Shown piece by piece: positions 44,303-52,773 of a stretch of 64,000 nt of DNA; position 1 is the first letter of the stretch; the number at the start of each line of letters is the position of its first letter. This DNA comes from an uncultured Clostridia bacterium (GTDB lineage Bacteria; Bacillota; Clostridia; Lachnospirales; Lachnospiraceae). Location: positions 124,001 to 188,000 of the forward strand of contig CANDNA010000004.1 in the NCBI GenBank assembly GCA_947385955.1, in the 5' to 3' direction. A model generated the notes under the pieces. That model was not told the DNA's origin. It ran no database searches and saw only the letters and a program-made list of their open reading frames with translations. The translations under genes and the position numbers were made by a program.

Positions 44303-44917
44303 ATGGGACTTTATCATAACAGGATCGTTGTCAAAGCAGGCACCTCCACACTCACAAATGAAACAGGGCAAAATAACCTGAAAGCCTTTGACTGTATTGC
44401 CTGTGTATTAGCAGATATTCAGAATATGGGATATGAAGTGATCCTCGTATCATCCGGGGCAATTGCAGTAGGCGTAAATAAATTACAGACAAAGCCGCGC
44501 CCTTCCAGCATGCGGATTAAACAGGCCGCCGCCGCTGTGGGCCAATGCAGCATTATGTATCTCTACGACAGTTTTTTCAACGACTATGATAAAACCGTGG
44601 CACAGATTTTGTTAAACGCAGAGGATATGGAAAACGAAGAGAAAAAAGAAAATCTGATCAACACCTTTCATACGCTGCTGGAAATGGGCATTATTCCAAT
44701 CGTAAATGAAAATGACTCTGTAAGGTATACGGAAATCCAGTCAGAAGATAAACTTTTCGGAGACAATGACACATTATCCGCTGTTGTTTCAGTCCTCTGC
44801 CGGGCAGCAAAACTTGCCATGGCGCATGGCATTGATACCATCATCACAAACGGGAAAAACACAAAAAGAAGCTGCCCTGTGGACAGCTTCCTGTACTTAT
44901 TTTCCCTGTGCCATTGA
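44303..44917 (+). pseudogene. proB: Glutamate 5-kinase with internal deletion (proB remnant)
   Basis: 204 codons, against ~260-370 for intact enzymes. The N-terminus is canonical (RIVVKAGTSTLTNE, VSSGAIAVGVNKL, IPIVNENDSV, FGDNDTLSAVVS), but after about residue 167 the sequence jumps from the SVLCRA region directly to AAKLAMAHGIDTIITNGKN, which normally lies ~60-70 residues later, so the ATP-binding middle is lost. The end (TKRSCPVDSFLYLF) is unrelated sequence reaching into the hicB terminator. GGAGAAAA precedes the start. Proline synthesis cannot rely on this copy; proA is not adjacent. Confidence 0.8.
44860..44890 (-). terminator. Terminator after hicB
   Basis: On the minus strand, a stem GAAGCTG-CC / GG-CAGCTTC (one mismatch), a small loop and TTTTTGTGTTTTT. 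It lies just past the hicB stop and inside the decayed proB frame. Confidence 0.8.
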
Positions 44918-45298
44918 GAATAATGTGTCTTGTAAAAGTTTAGAGAAATTGATATTATTCTTTTCAGCAAAAGTATTCAACCATGCAGGAATAGTAAGGT
45001 TTTTTCTTACAGCTTTTTCACCATATTTTTCTTCATAGGCATCAATATCTAATAATAACATATTTATCATGCACCCATTTTCTGCAGTTATTTCAGAATA
45101 GTCGGAAGCTCGCGGGATTTGCTCCCCATCTTCAAGTTCTCCCAATATCCAGCCACTGGCTGCGTCAATCCCCATTTCAATAGCCTGTTCCAGATTCTTT
45201 CCCTCTGTTACACAACCGGGTAAATCCGGAAATTCTACCACATATCCACCGCTTTGATCTGTAAAAGGCTTAAATATAGCCGGATAAATTAATTTCAA
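44897..45298 (-). CDS. hicB: HicB family antitoxin
   Basis: Antitoxin of 133 residues. The N-terminal partial RNase H-like fold (YPAIFKPFTDQSGGYVVEFPDLPGC) blocks the HicA active site; the C-terminal region (RKNLTIPAWLNTFAEKNNINFSKLLQ) is the DNA-binding part. The start is taken as the TTG at 45298, because GGAGGTG is 7 bases upstream; an ATG five codons earlier contains that ribosome-binding site. It follows hicA by 39 bases. Confidence 0.85.
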   Translation of the reverse strand: MKLIYPAIFKPFTDQSGGYVVEFPDLPGCVTEGKNLEQAIEMGIDAASGWILGELEDGEQIPRASDYSEITAENGCMINMLLLDIDAYEEKYGEKAVRKNLTIPAWLNTFAEKNNINFSKLLQDTLFSMAQGK

Positions 45299-45337
45299 TA
45301 TATTCACCTCCATTTATATTGATCGAATAAATGGGGC

Positions 45338-45517
45338 TTAAAGCCCCGCCTGTTTCATAATTGATTTTACTGTATCAGAATTCAAATCCCCTCCATGTTC
45401 AGGGATTGTAACTTTTCCAGGCTTAGTTGAATGTTTGTATTGGTGGTGTGAACCTTTTTGTTTTACTTGGTACCAGCCGTCTTTTAATATCATACTCTCA
45501 ACTTCTCTAAATTTCAT
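45338..45517 (-). CDS. hicA: HicA family toxin (mRNA interferase)
   Basis: 59-residue protein: MKFREVESMILKDGWYQVKQ, then KGSHHQYKHSTKPGKVTIPE and a GGDLNSDTVKSIMKQAGL ending. The dsRBD-like fold and the catalytic histidine in GSHHQY (H24) are intact, so it is likely an active RNA-cleaving toxin. AAGGAGG is 7 bases before ATG. The promoter upstream has a 14-bp palindrome between its boxes. It is too short to be noticed easily, being under 60 residues. Confidence 0.9.
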   Translation of the reverse strand: MKFREVESMILKDGWYQVKQKGSHHQYKHSTKPGKVTIPEHGGDLNSDTVKSIMKQAGL

Positions 45518-45575
45518 CCAATACCTCCTTATTCATTCATGGCATCTCTCCTTTCTGTTTATTTGATTAAATCAT

Positions 45576-45604
45576 ATTATAATACGTATTATGCGTATCG
45601 TCAA
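45576..45604 (-). promoter_or_regulatory. Promoter of hicAB
   Basis: On the minus strand, TTGACG (45599-45604), a 17-base spacer and TATAAT (45576-45581). The palindromic operator at 45579-45592 overlaps the -10 box and spacer. Confidence 0.85.
45579..45592. promoter_or_regulatory. Palindromic operator in the hicAB promoter
   Basis: ATAATACGTATTAT, a perfect 14-bp palindrome overlapping the -10 region. It is the likely binding site of HicB for autoregulation. Confidence 0.75.
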
Positions 45605-45771
45605 CAATCTTATTCTATTCTATAGAAAATACTATATATGGATATCTATCTGAATAAAAGATGAAATATCCTTTGCATCTTCAGAACCGTCTGCTCATCG
45701 ATTCTCCGGTTCTGGAACACGGAAAACATAAAATCACAGGCTTTCGTATTAATTTTTCTTCTTTAAACCAC

Positions 45772-46311
45772 TTACGTAAACAGCTTTTCCAGCGTGACAA
45801 GCACACCATCCGCCTCATTGGAGGGGCAGACATGTTCTGCCACATCTTTTACATTTTGGGGTGCGTTTTCCATTGCATAGCTGTGTTTGCAGTATTGCAG
45901 CATTTCAATATCGTTTCCCCCATCGCCAAATGCAGCACATTGTTCCGGCAAAATGCGCCAGCGCTCCATAAGCCGTTTCAGGCCGGAGGCCTTATGGCAG
46001 CCGGGCACAATCAGGTCGATAGAACCGTGCCCACTTGTCGCAGGCTCAATCTTCCCACACAGTCTTTCGCAGAACATGTCATAGTAAAAATATGTTTTTT
46101 CCTCCGGTACGGTCGGCGCAAACTTCAGGATCCGGTCTTTTACCTCCTTCAAATCGTCCACCCATTTCAGACGGTGGTAATAGATGCCGGTCAATTCAAA
46201 AAAAGCCTGGCTCACTGTCCACCGCTGGCAGTACGCACTGTCCACCCCACATAGAACATTCGCTATTGTACCGTCTATGTCAACAGCAACCAATTTTATA
46301 TTCTGATTCAT
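45772..46311 (-). pseudogene. Cof-type HAD phosphatase with internal deletion
   Basis: 179 codons, against ~265-280 for intact members. It starts normally (KLVAVDIDGTIAN, motif I), then jumps to the cap domain (CGVDSAY, KWVDDLKEVKDRILKFA) and ends with a complete C-terminus (AAFGDGGNDIEML, motif IV). About 75-90 residues, including the motif II serine/threonine loop, are missing. The frame is still open, but the protein is unlikely to be active. It faces the hicAB pair and is beside the trehalose locus. Confidence 0.75.
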
Positions 46312-46354
46312 ATCGTCTGCTCCATATCCCGCCCCGGCTTTTCACAGATACGTT

Positions 46355-48004
46355 TCATACATTTCCAAAAACCATCAACTCATACGGTTCCATTGTATAT
46401 ATTTCTTCCGGCGGCATTTCCCTGCCTTCATAATTCTCCAGTAAGATCCTGCAGCCGCTCCACTCTCCGGTTATTTTGACACGCTGCCGCTTCCTGTCAA
46501 GATTACAGAACACGGACATCTGTTGTTCTCCAAGCATCCTCCGGTAAGCCAGCACCCTGTCCGTTCCTGTCTCCAAAAAGACAATTTCCCCTTTTGTAAT
46601 CACCGGATATTTCTTTCTCATGGCAATCAGTTTCTTGTAAAAAGCAAGAATGGAATTGTCATCATCCTGCTGCGCTTCCACTGTGATCTCTTTTCTGAAT
46701 GCCGCAGACACCGGAAGCCACGGTTCTTTCTCCGAAAACCCGCCATACCTTTCTCCGTTCCACTGCATGGGCGTCCTGCTGTTGTCCCGGGAACGCGCCG
46801 CAAGCGTCTCAAGCGCATCTTCTTTCGTCCTTCCCATTTCCAGCAAAATTTGATAATAATTCAGACTCTCCACATCCCGGTACTGCTCTATGGAAGGAAA
46901 ATGTGCATTCAGCATTCCGATCTCCTCTCCCTGATAGATATACGGAGTCCCACGCATCAGATGGATCATCCCTGCCAGCATTTTCGCCGATGCTTTCCAG
47001 TAAACACCCTCATCTCCCATTCTGCTCACGATACGGGGCTGATCATGGTTGCACCAGAAAAGCGCGTTCCAGCCATTCCCTTTCTGCATCCCCACCTGCC
47101 ATTCGGTAAAAAGCTGCTTTAGTTTCTCATAATCCACAGGCTGAAGCGCCCACTTATCCCCATCCTTATAATCCACTTTCAGATGGTGGAAATTAAAGCA
47201 CATGGAAAGTTCTTTTTCCTCCGGCGCGGAATACCGGATACAGTGCGCAAGTGATGTGGAAGACATCTCCCCCACTGTCACAAAATCCCCGATGCCCGTA
47301 TCCCTTACCAGTTCTTTCAGATATTCGTGTATATGCGGGCCGTCACTGTAAAACCGCCTTCCGTCCCCCTCGAAGTCATCTTCCATCCGTTCCGGCTTGG
47401 AGACCAGATTGATCACATCAAACCGAAACGCCCTGATTCCTTTCTCTTTCCAAAACCGGAGAATTTCTTTCAGCTCCTCCCGCACTTTGGGGTTATCCCA
47501 GTTTAAATCCGCCTGTGTTACATCATACAAGCGCAGGTACCACTTTTTCAAAGCCGGTACATACTCCCATGCAGTGCCGCCAAACTTTGACTTCCAGTTT
47601 GTAGGCGCACGGTCGGGTGTGCCCTCCCTGAAAATGTAATACTTCTGATAGTCCTCGTCCCCCGCCAGCGCTTTCTGAAACCATTCATGCTCTGTGGAGG
47701 TATGGTTGAACACCATATCCAGCATGATTCCCATACCCCGTTCCTTACTCTGCCGGATCAGATTTTCAAGATCCGCCATCGTTCCAAACTGGGGACTGAT
47801 TTTTCGGTAATCCGCCACGTCATATCCGTTATCCCTCTGGGGTGATGGGAAAAACGGCGTCAGCCACAGATAATCCACACCTAATTCCTGCAGATAATCC
47901 AGTTTCTCGATCACGCCCGGAATATCACCAAAACCGTCACCGTTGGTATCACGAAACGATTTCGGATAAATCTGATAAACCACCTTGTTACTAAAATCTG
48001 CCAT
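46355..48004 (-). CDS. treC: Trehalose-6-phosphate hydrolase (GH13)
   Basis: Cytoplasmic glycoside hydrolase of 549 residues that splits trehalose 6-phosphate to glucose and glucose 6-phosphate. GH13 regions are clear: MVFNHTSTEHEWF, RAFRFDVIN (nucleophile aspartate), VTVGEMSST (acid/base glutamate) and FWCNHDQPR. The TreC assignment over other oligo-1,6-glucosidases comes from the adjacent trehalose-type PTS permease and TreR. It lies 25 bases downstream of treB. Confidence 0.9.
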   Translation of the reverse strand: MADFSNKVVYQIYPKSFRDTNGDGFGDIPGVIEKLDYLQELGVDYLWLTPFFPSPQRDNGYDVADYRKISPQFGTMADLENLIRQSKERGMGIMLDMVFNHTSTEHEWFQKALAGDEDYQKYYIFREGTPDRAPTNWKSKFGGTAWEYVPALKKWYLRLYDVTQADLNWDNPKVREELKEILRFWKEKGIRAFRFDVINLVSKPERMEDDFEGDGRRFYSDGPHIHEYLKELVRDTGIGDFVTVGEMSSTSLAHCIRYSAPEEKELSMCFNFHHLKVDYKDGDKWALQPVDYEKLKQLFTEWQVGMQKGNGWNALFWCNHDQPRIVSRMGDEGVYWKASAKMLAGMIHLMRGTPYIYQGEEIGMLNAHFPSIEQYRDVESLNYYQILLEMGRTKEDALETLAARSRDNSRTPMQWNGERYGGFSEKEPWLPVSAAFRKEITVEAQQDDDNSILAFYKKLIAMRKKYPVITKGEIVFLETGTDRVLAYRRMLGEQQMSVFCNLDRKRQRVKITGEWSGCRILLENYEGREMPPEEIYTMEPYELMVFGNV

Positions 48005-48029
48005 TTTATATCTCCTCTATTTCCATGCC

Positions 48030-49976
48030 CTATTTCCATTCTGCCACTGCTGTTTCCTTCTCACGGACATGCATTCCTGTATAGAACTGTATATCCTGGG
48101 CATTTCCTTCGTCTGTGACAATACATACCGTGACATCCGGATGTCCTGCCGCCCTGATCTTTTCCCTGTCAAACCGGATAAGAGGGGTCCCTGCACGGAC
48201 TTTCTGGCCTTCCTGTACCAGATATTCAAACCCATCCCCGTTCATGCTTACGGTATCAATTCCAATATGTAACAGAACTTCCATACCGTTTTCAATCTTT
48301 AATCCACAGGCGTGCCGCGACTCCGGCATCAGCACGGCAACCTCTGCGTCTACCGGTGCATACAGCGTTTCATTTTCCGGAATGATCGCCATACCGTCAC
48401 CCATAATCCCCTCTGAAAAAACACCATCTCCCACTTCCTTTAACGGAATCGCTTTGCCGGATAAAAACGCTTTCAATTCTCCCGCCACTATATTTGCACC
48501 TGTCCCGGAAGCAATTTCCTCCAGTTCAACATTCTCATTTACCTTATTCTCATTTACCTTTTCCATCTGCAGGCGCTTCTTTCCGACCGCCACTGTCAAT
48601 ACAAAGGGAACGGCAACAGCAATAGCCGCGCAGATTGCGAAGGAAACCATATACGCCGGCTGAATGGAGAGAATACCCGGAATCCCACCGACTCCGATCG
48701 CGTTTGCAGTCGTCCCCGTAGCCACACAGACAACAGCCGCAATGCCGGAACCAATCATACCGCAAATGAACGGAAAGCCTTTCTTTAAGTTGACACCGAA
48801 AATGGCAGGTTCCGTGACACCAAGGTAGCAGGAAATACATGCCGGGATGTTGACTTCCTGCGCTGCCTGATCCTTTTTCTGCAGCCAAATCATTCCAAGT
48901 ACCGCAGAGCCCTGCGCAATATTCGACAATGCAATCATCGGCCACAGCATAGTTCCGCCGTAATCCGCTATCAGTTGTAAATCAATGGCATTTGACATAT
49001 GATGAAGTCCTGTTATGACAAGCGGTGCATAAACAATACCAAAAATTGCGCCAAACAGAATTTTAAACGGTCCTGTAATCCCGGCAAATACCATTGCGGA
49101 AACTGCCGCGCCAATCTGCCAGCCGATGGGACCAAGTACAAAGTGTGCAACCATCACGGACAACAACAGACTGCAGAAGGGAACAACGATCATCGAGATG
49201 ACCTGCGGTGTGATCTTGCGGAAGAATTTTTCCAGATATACCAGCATGAACGCAGCCATAATTGCCGGAAGAACCTGCCCCTGATAGCCAATCATATTGA
49301 TTTGGAAGCTACCGAAATCCCATTTCGGAATATCCGCTGCCGCCGTTCCCGCAACCGCATACGCGTTTAACAGCTGCCCGGATACCAGCGTCAGACCAAG
49401 GACGATGCCCAGCATCTGATTCGTGCCCATCTTCTTTGTCACGGACCAGCAGATCCCAACCGGAAGTATATGGAAAACTGCCTCGCCAATCAGCCATAAA
49501 AAGCTGTCAATGCCCGCCCAAAACTGACTGACGTCACATAAGGTTTTCGTTCCGTTCTCAAACAGGTAAAGGCTGTCTGTACAGTTTCTGAATCCCAATA
49601 TCAGTCCGCCTGTAATAATTGCCGGGATCAGCGGTGCAAAAATCTCCGCCAACGCCGTGATCACACGCTGCAACACATTCTGGTTTTTCTTTGCCGCCTG
49701 CTTTACCGCATCCTTTGACACACCTTCAATACCCGCTTCCTTTACAAAATCGTTATAAAAATCAGCTACCGTATTGCCGATGATTACCTGAAATTGTCCT
49801 GACTGCGTGAAACTTCCTTTTACCACCTTCATCGCCTCAATCGCATTCACGTCCGCTTTTTTCGGCTCCACCAAGGCAAAACGCATCCGCGTCATACAAT
49901 GTGAAACTGCTGCGATGTTCTCTCTGCCGCCTACCAGACGCAACAACTGTTTTGCGTCCTCTGCATATTTTCCCAT
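48030..49976 (-). CDS. treB: PTS trehalose transporter subunit IIBCA
   Basis: Phosphotransferase permease of 648 residues. The EIIB domain (residues ~1-85) has the phosphocysteine in AVSHCMTRMRF (C27); the EIIC membrane domain spans ~100-480 with GITGPFKILFGAIFGIVYAPLVITGLHH in abbreviated form (ITGLHHM); and an EIIA-glucose domain is fused at the C-terminus (residues ~510-648, LLHIGIDTV with the phosphohistidine). Many treB genes lack EIIA; here it is fused. Expression is from a TreR-controlled promoter. Confidence 0.92.
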   Translation of the reverse strand: MGKYAEDAKQLLRLVGGRENIAAVSHCMTRMRFALVEPKKADVNAIEAMKVVKGSFTQSGQFQVIIGNTVADFYNDFVKEAGIEGVSKDAVKQAAKKNQNVLQRVITALAEIFAPLIPAIITGGLILGFRNCTDSLYLFENGTKTLCDVSQFWAGIDSFLWLIGEAVFHILPVGICWSVTKKMGTNQMLGIVLGLTLVSGQLLNAYAVAGTAAADIPKWDFGSFQINMIGYQGQVLPAIMAAFMLVYLEKFFRKITPQVISMIVVPFCSLLLSVMVAHFVLGPIGWQIGAAVSAMVFAGITGPFKILFGAIFGIVYAPLVITGLHHMSNAIDLQLIADYGGTMLWPMIALSNIAQGSAVLGMIWLQKKDQAAQEVNIPACISCYLGVTEPAIFGVNLKKGFPFICGMIGSGIAAVVCVATGTTANAIGVGGIPGILSIQPAYMVSFAICAAIAVAVPFVLTVAVGKKRLQMEKVNENKVNENVELEEIASGTGANIVAGELKAFLSGKAIPLKEVGDGVFSEGIMGDGMAIIPENETLYAPVDAEVAVLMPESRHACGLKIENGMEVLLHIGIDTVSMNGDGFEYLVQEGQKVRAGTPLIRFDREKIRAAGHPDVTVCIVTDEGNAQDIQFYTGMHVREKETAVAEWK

Positions 49977-50000
49977 GCTTTTATTCCTCCATTTGTTTTA

Positions 50001-50016
50001 ACTTGTTTAAACATGT
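50001..50016. promoter_or_regulatory. TreR operator 1
   Basis: ACTTGTTTAAACATGT. It is the first of three near-identical 16-mers. It lies between the treB promoter -10 box and the treB start codon, where bound TreR would block transcription. Confidence 0.8.
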
Positions 50017-50025
50017 TATGATTCT

Positions 50026-50054
50026 TTTATAGCACACTTGTTTAAACATGTCAA
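50026..50054 (-). promoter_or_regulatory. Promoter of treB-treC
   Basis: On the minus strand, TTGACA (50049-50054), a 17-base spacer that contains operator 2, and TATAAA (50026-50031). Confidence 0.85.
50036..50051. promoter_or_regulatory. TreR operator 2
   Basis: ACTTGTTTAAACATGT, identical to operator 1 and 35 bases from it. It lies inside the treB promoter spacer. Confidence 0.85.
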
Positions 50055-50066
50055 CCTTTTTCAAAA

Positions 50067-50082
50067 ATTTGTTTAAACAAGT
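50067..50082. promoter_or_regulatory. TreR operator 3
   Basis: ATTTGTTTAAACAAGT, a variant with two base differences from the other copies. It is next to the treR -35 box, suggesting autoregulation of treR. Confidence 0.75.
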
Positions 50083-50084
50083 CA

Positions 50085-50113
50085 TTGACATTTTATGAAG
50101 TCGTTTTTATAAT
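50085..50113 (+). promoter_or_regulatory. Promoter of treR
   Basis: TTGACA (50085-50090), a 17-base spacer and TATAAT (50108-50113), a full consensus promoter facing treR. Confidence 0.9.
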
Positions 50114-50157
50114 ATTTTCTGTAGGGATAGTATAAAAATTAAAGCAGAGGTGTTAAA

Positions 50158-50889
50158 ATGCCAAAATCAATATATGAAACCATCTACAAAGATTTAAAAC
50201 AGAAGATTGAGAACGATGTTTTCACTTATCAGCAACTTCTGCCTTCGGAAAACACACTGATCCAGACCTATCATTGTTCCCGCAATACCCTGCGCCGTGC
50301 CGTCAGCCGTCTGGTATCTGACGGTTATGTACAGACCATGCAGGGAAAGGGCGTCCGAAATATCTATCAGCCCGCGGCGCAGACTGCCTTCACGATTAGT
50401 GAAATTGAAAGTTTCCGGGAATCCGCCGTGCGAAACGGTCACAGCCCCCTCACAGAAGTCCTCCTATTCACTGAGTTTGCCATCAGCGAAAAACAGTCGG
50501 CATACACCGGCTTTCCTGTCGGAACGGATATTTACTATATCCAGCGCCTCCACTATCTAGATCACATACCCTTGATATTAAATCACAATTATTTCTTAAA
50601 AGAGGCAGTCCCCGGCCTTACGGCACAGATTGCGGAAAACTCAATTTATGATTATCTGGAAAATACGCTGCACATGACGATCGTGAACAGCAAACGGATC
50701 ATGACGGTGGAAAAGATGACGCAGATCGATGAGAAATACCTGAAGCTGAACGCCGAGGATTACAACTGTATGGCAGTTGTAAGCAGCCAGACCTACAACA
50801 GCGACGGCGTGATGTTTGAATACACCCAGTCCCGTCACCGTCCGGATTATTTCCGCTTTTATGATAATGCGGTGAGAAAGTCAAACTAA
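50158..50889 (+). CDS. treR: GntR-family trehalose operon repressor TreR
   Basis: 243 residues. The N-terminal winged helix (LLPSENTLIQTYHCSRNTLRRAV) is of the HutC/GntR type and the C-terminal UTRA domain (IYYIQRLHYLDHIPLILNHNYFL) binds the sugar effector, probably trehalose 6-phosphate. It is divergent from treB across three operators. GAGGTG precedes the start. A bidirectional terminator lies ~170 bases downstream. Confidence 0.9.
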   Translation: MPKSIYETIYKDLKQKIENDVFTYQQLLPSENTLIQTYHCSRNTLRRAVSRLVSDGYVQTMQGKGVRNIYQPAAQTAFTISEIESFRESAVRNGHSPLTEVLLFTEFAISEKQSAYTGFPVGTDIYYIQRLHYLDHIPLILNHNYFLKEAVPGLTAQIAENSIYDYLENTLHMTIVNSKRIMTVEKMTQIDEKYLKLNAEDYNCMAVVSSQTYNSDGVMFEYTQSRHRPDYFRFYDNAVRKSN

Positions 50890-50921
50890 TCCCATCGCAG
50901 GGATACACGGAGGATTTTATC

Positions 50922-51083
50922 ATGCAGACAAAATTTGCATCAGTTGTCAATGACCGCCCGGAGTTACCTGAACACCATGTTATTTATCAACATGTATTAT
51001 GGTACTGGGTTGTGAAGATACCTTTTGTTTACAGGCACTATAGAAGCTATAAATGGCTAAAAAACATAACCCGGGATTTTTAA
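50922..51083 (+). CDS. Small open reading frame after treR (doubtful)
   Basis: 53 codons starting MQTKFASVVNDRPELPEHHV with a strong GGAGG site 7-8 bases upstream. The last seven codons lie within the terminator hairpin, an odd position for a real gene. The 5' part may be the remnant of a lost gene that followed treR. No family is recognised. The rest of the 363-base gap up to hemZ holds only the terminator. Confidence 0.3.
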   Translation: MQTKFASVVNDRPELPEHHVIYQHVLWYWVVKIPFVYRHYRSYKWLKNITRDF

Positions 51084-51100
51084 ATCATGGGTTATGTTTT
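51061..51100. terminator. Bidirectional terminator of treR and hemZ
   Basis: A 12-bp stem AAAACATAACCC / GGGTTATGTTTT with a 16-base loop and T runs on both strands, between convergent transcription units. Confidence 0.85.
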
Positions 51101-51252
51101 TCGCGTTGAAGAAACTGACCGAAAATAAGGCGCGATCTGTTCAAGAAGTGTTTTACCGGAATCAGGCGTCTGCCTGCTTTCCAGATAAGATAACCGTTCC
51201 CCGCTCCCGGCTTCAGCACCGTTTCCTGTACTTTAAGGGAAGGAAAAAGCGC

Positions 51253-52737
51253 TCAGGAATCCGTGAACAGTCTCCTCTTCCTCTCTGTCATTTCCTCAAT
51301 TTTTTCGATATACAGGGCCAGTTCCTTCACGTTTTCGCACCGTTCGATCCGCCCGTCCGGGTAAAGCCGTTTGCTGATACTGCCTGCTCCCAGAGCCACA
51401 ATGCTCTGTTTCTCTTCCATCATCAGGATATTATACAGCCCATAGCAGCCCGGCCTTGCATAGCCCACATTTTCAAAATTGCCGGAAATATTTTTCTGCC
51501 GGTACAGGTAATAAGGCTGCATCCCCATCGCAGCCGCAGCCTGGGCGGCAATGTCCACCATAGCGTCTGTATTCTGGGTCACACTGACCTTGTTTTCTGC
51601 AATCCACCGGCTCAGTCTGGATGCCCGCTTCACTGCAAGGGAATGCACTGTCAGGCTGTCCGGTCCCAGCTTTCCGACTTCTTCCACAGTATAGCGCACA
51701 TCTTCCTCCCCCTCACCCGGCAGCCCCAGAATCAAATCCATATTGATGTTATCAAATCCGCACTCTCTGGCCAGATAAAACGCACGCTTCACCTGTTCCG
51801 GCGTATGCTGTCTGCCGATCAGCCGCAGGGTTTCTTCCCGCATGGTCTGTGGATTCACAGAAATCCGGGTAACGCCGTACCTCTTTAACACCTGCAGTTT
51901 TTCTCTGGTAATGCTGTCCGCCCGGCCCGCTTCCACCGTAAATTCCTGTACCCGCTCCAGCGGGAAACAGGACTGCAGCTTTGACAAGAGCCGCTCCAGT
52001 TCCTCCGGGCTTAAGGTAGTAGGCGTTCCGCCGCCTATGTAAACACTGTCCGGTATCTGCCCATGAAAGGTTTCTGCCGCAGCTTCCAACTCTTTTTCCA
52101 GTGCGGATAAATAGGCAGATACCCGTTCTTTCCACCCACTGATGGGATAAGAGGTAAAGGAACAGTACAGACAGGTGGTAGGACAAAACGGGATTCCAAT
52201 ATACAGGCTGTACCCGTCCCTGTAATGGATGCCGGACAACAGTTCCCTTTCCCGCTCTGCGATTTCAATGCAAAGCTGCCCTTTTCTGCTGCTCAGATAA
52301 TAAGTATCCTGCATATACTGAAGGATCTGCTCCTGCGTTTTTCCCTGCTCCAGCAGCCCCATTGCAATCTTGGCAGGCCGGATGCCCGTTAACGTCCCCC
52401 AGGGCAGCTCTTTTCCGGTCCGGGCCGACAATACCTGATAAATCAACTGTTTCAGCACATTCCGGAAACTGTCTTTCGTAAGTCCCGGCTCTGTGAAAAC
52501 CTCTTTCCGGACAGCAGAAACCCGGCTGTCCCCTCCATCCTCCAAAGGGGACGGTTCCAGCCGGATCACTGTTTTTTCACTGCTTCTGGTAATTTTGATG
52601 ACAGGAAATCCGGCATCGGAAACCAGATCCTTTTCTCCTTCCACAAAGACTTTTACCTCTGACATGGGATAAAAAGCCCTGACCAGAGAATGGATATCAT
52701 ACTCAAATCCCGCTTCATTCAGCATTACTGTTATCAT
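51253..52737 (-). CDS. hemZ: Coproporphyrinogen dehydrogenase HemZ (radical SAM)
   Basis: Radical SAM protein of 494 residues. The iron-sulfur motif CPTTCLYC (CxxxCxxC) follows GYSLYIGIPF; YIGGGTPTTL and the later EFTVEAGRADSI are the SAM-binding loops. An N-terminal ~165-residue extension (GTLTGIRPAKIAM) distinguishes HemZ from HemN/HemW. The name reflects family annotation; these clostridial proteins are not proven coproporphyrinogen dehydrogenases. It is the last gene of an apt-relA-MBL-hemZ run. Confidence 0.88.
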   Translation of the reverse strand: MITVMLNEAGFEYDIHSLVRAFYPMSEVKVFVEGEKDLVSDAGFPVIKITRSSEKTVIRLEPSPLEDGGDSRVSAVRKEVFTEPGLTKDSFRNVLKQLIYQVLSARTGKELPWGTLTGIRPAKIAMGLLEQGKTQEQILQYMQDTYYLSSRKGQLCIEIAERERELLSGIHYRDGYSLYIGIPFCPTTCLYCSFTSYPISGWKERVSAYLSALEKELEAAAETFHGQIPDSVYIGGGTPTTLSPEELERLLSKLQSCFPLERVQEFTVEAGRADSITREKLQVLKRYGVTRISVNPQTMREETLRLIGRQHTPEQVKRAFYLARECGFDNINMDLILGLPGEGEEDVRYTVEEVGKLGPDSLTVHSLAVKRASRLSRWIAENKVSVTQNTDAMVDIAAQAAAAMGMQPYYLYRQKNISGNFENVGYARPGCYGLYNILMMEEKQSIVALGAGSISKRLYPDGRIERCENVKELALYIEKIEEMTERKRRLFTDS

Positions 52738-52773
52738 TTCTTCTCACTTATCCTCTTCCTGCCGCCAGGCATC

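Noticed and set aside
45605-45771. Possible short gene or remnant upstream of hicA
   Set aside because: The open frame that begins at 45661 runs antisense into the HAD gene and its first 35 codons match nothing I recognise.
51101-51252. Possible gene between treR and hemZ
   Set aside because: Short open frames exist on both strands but without start signals or recognisable motifs. I see only the terminator at the edge.
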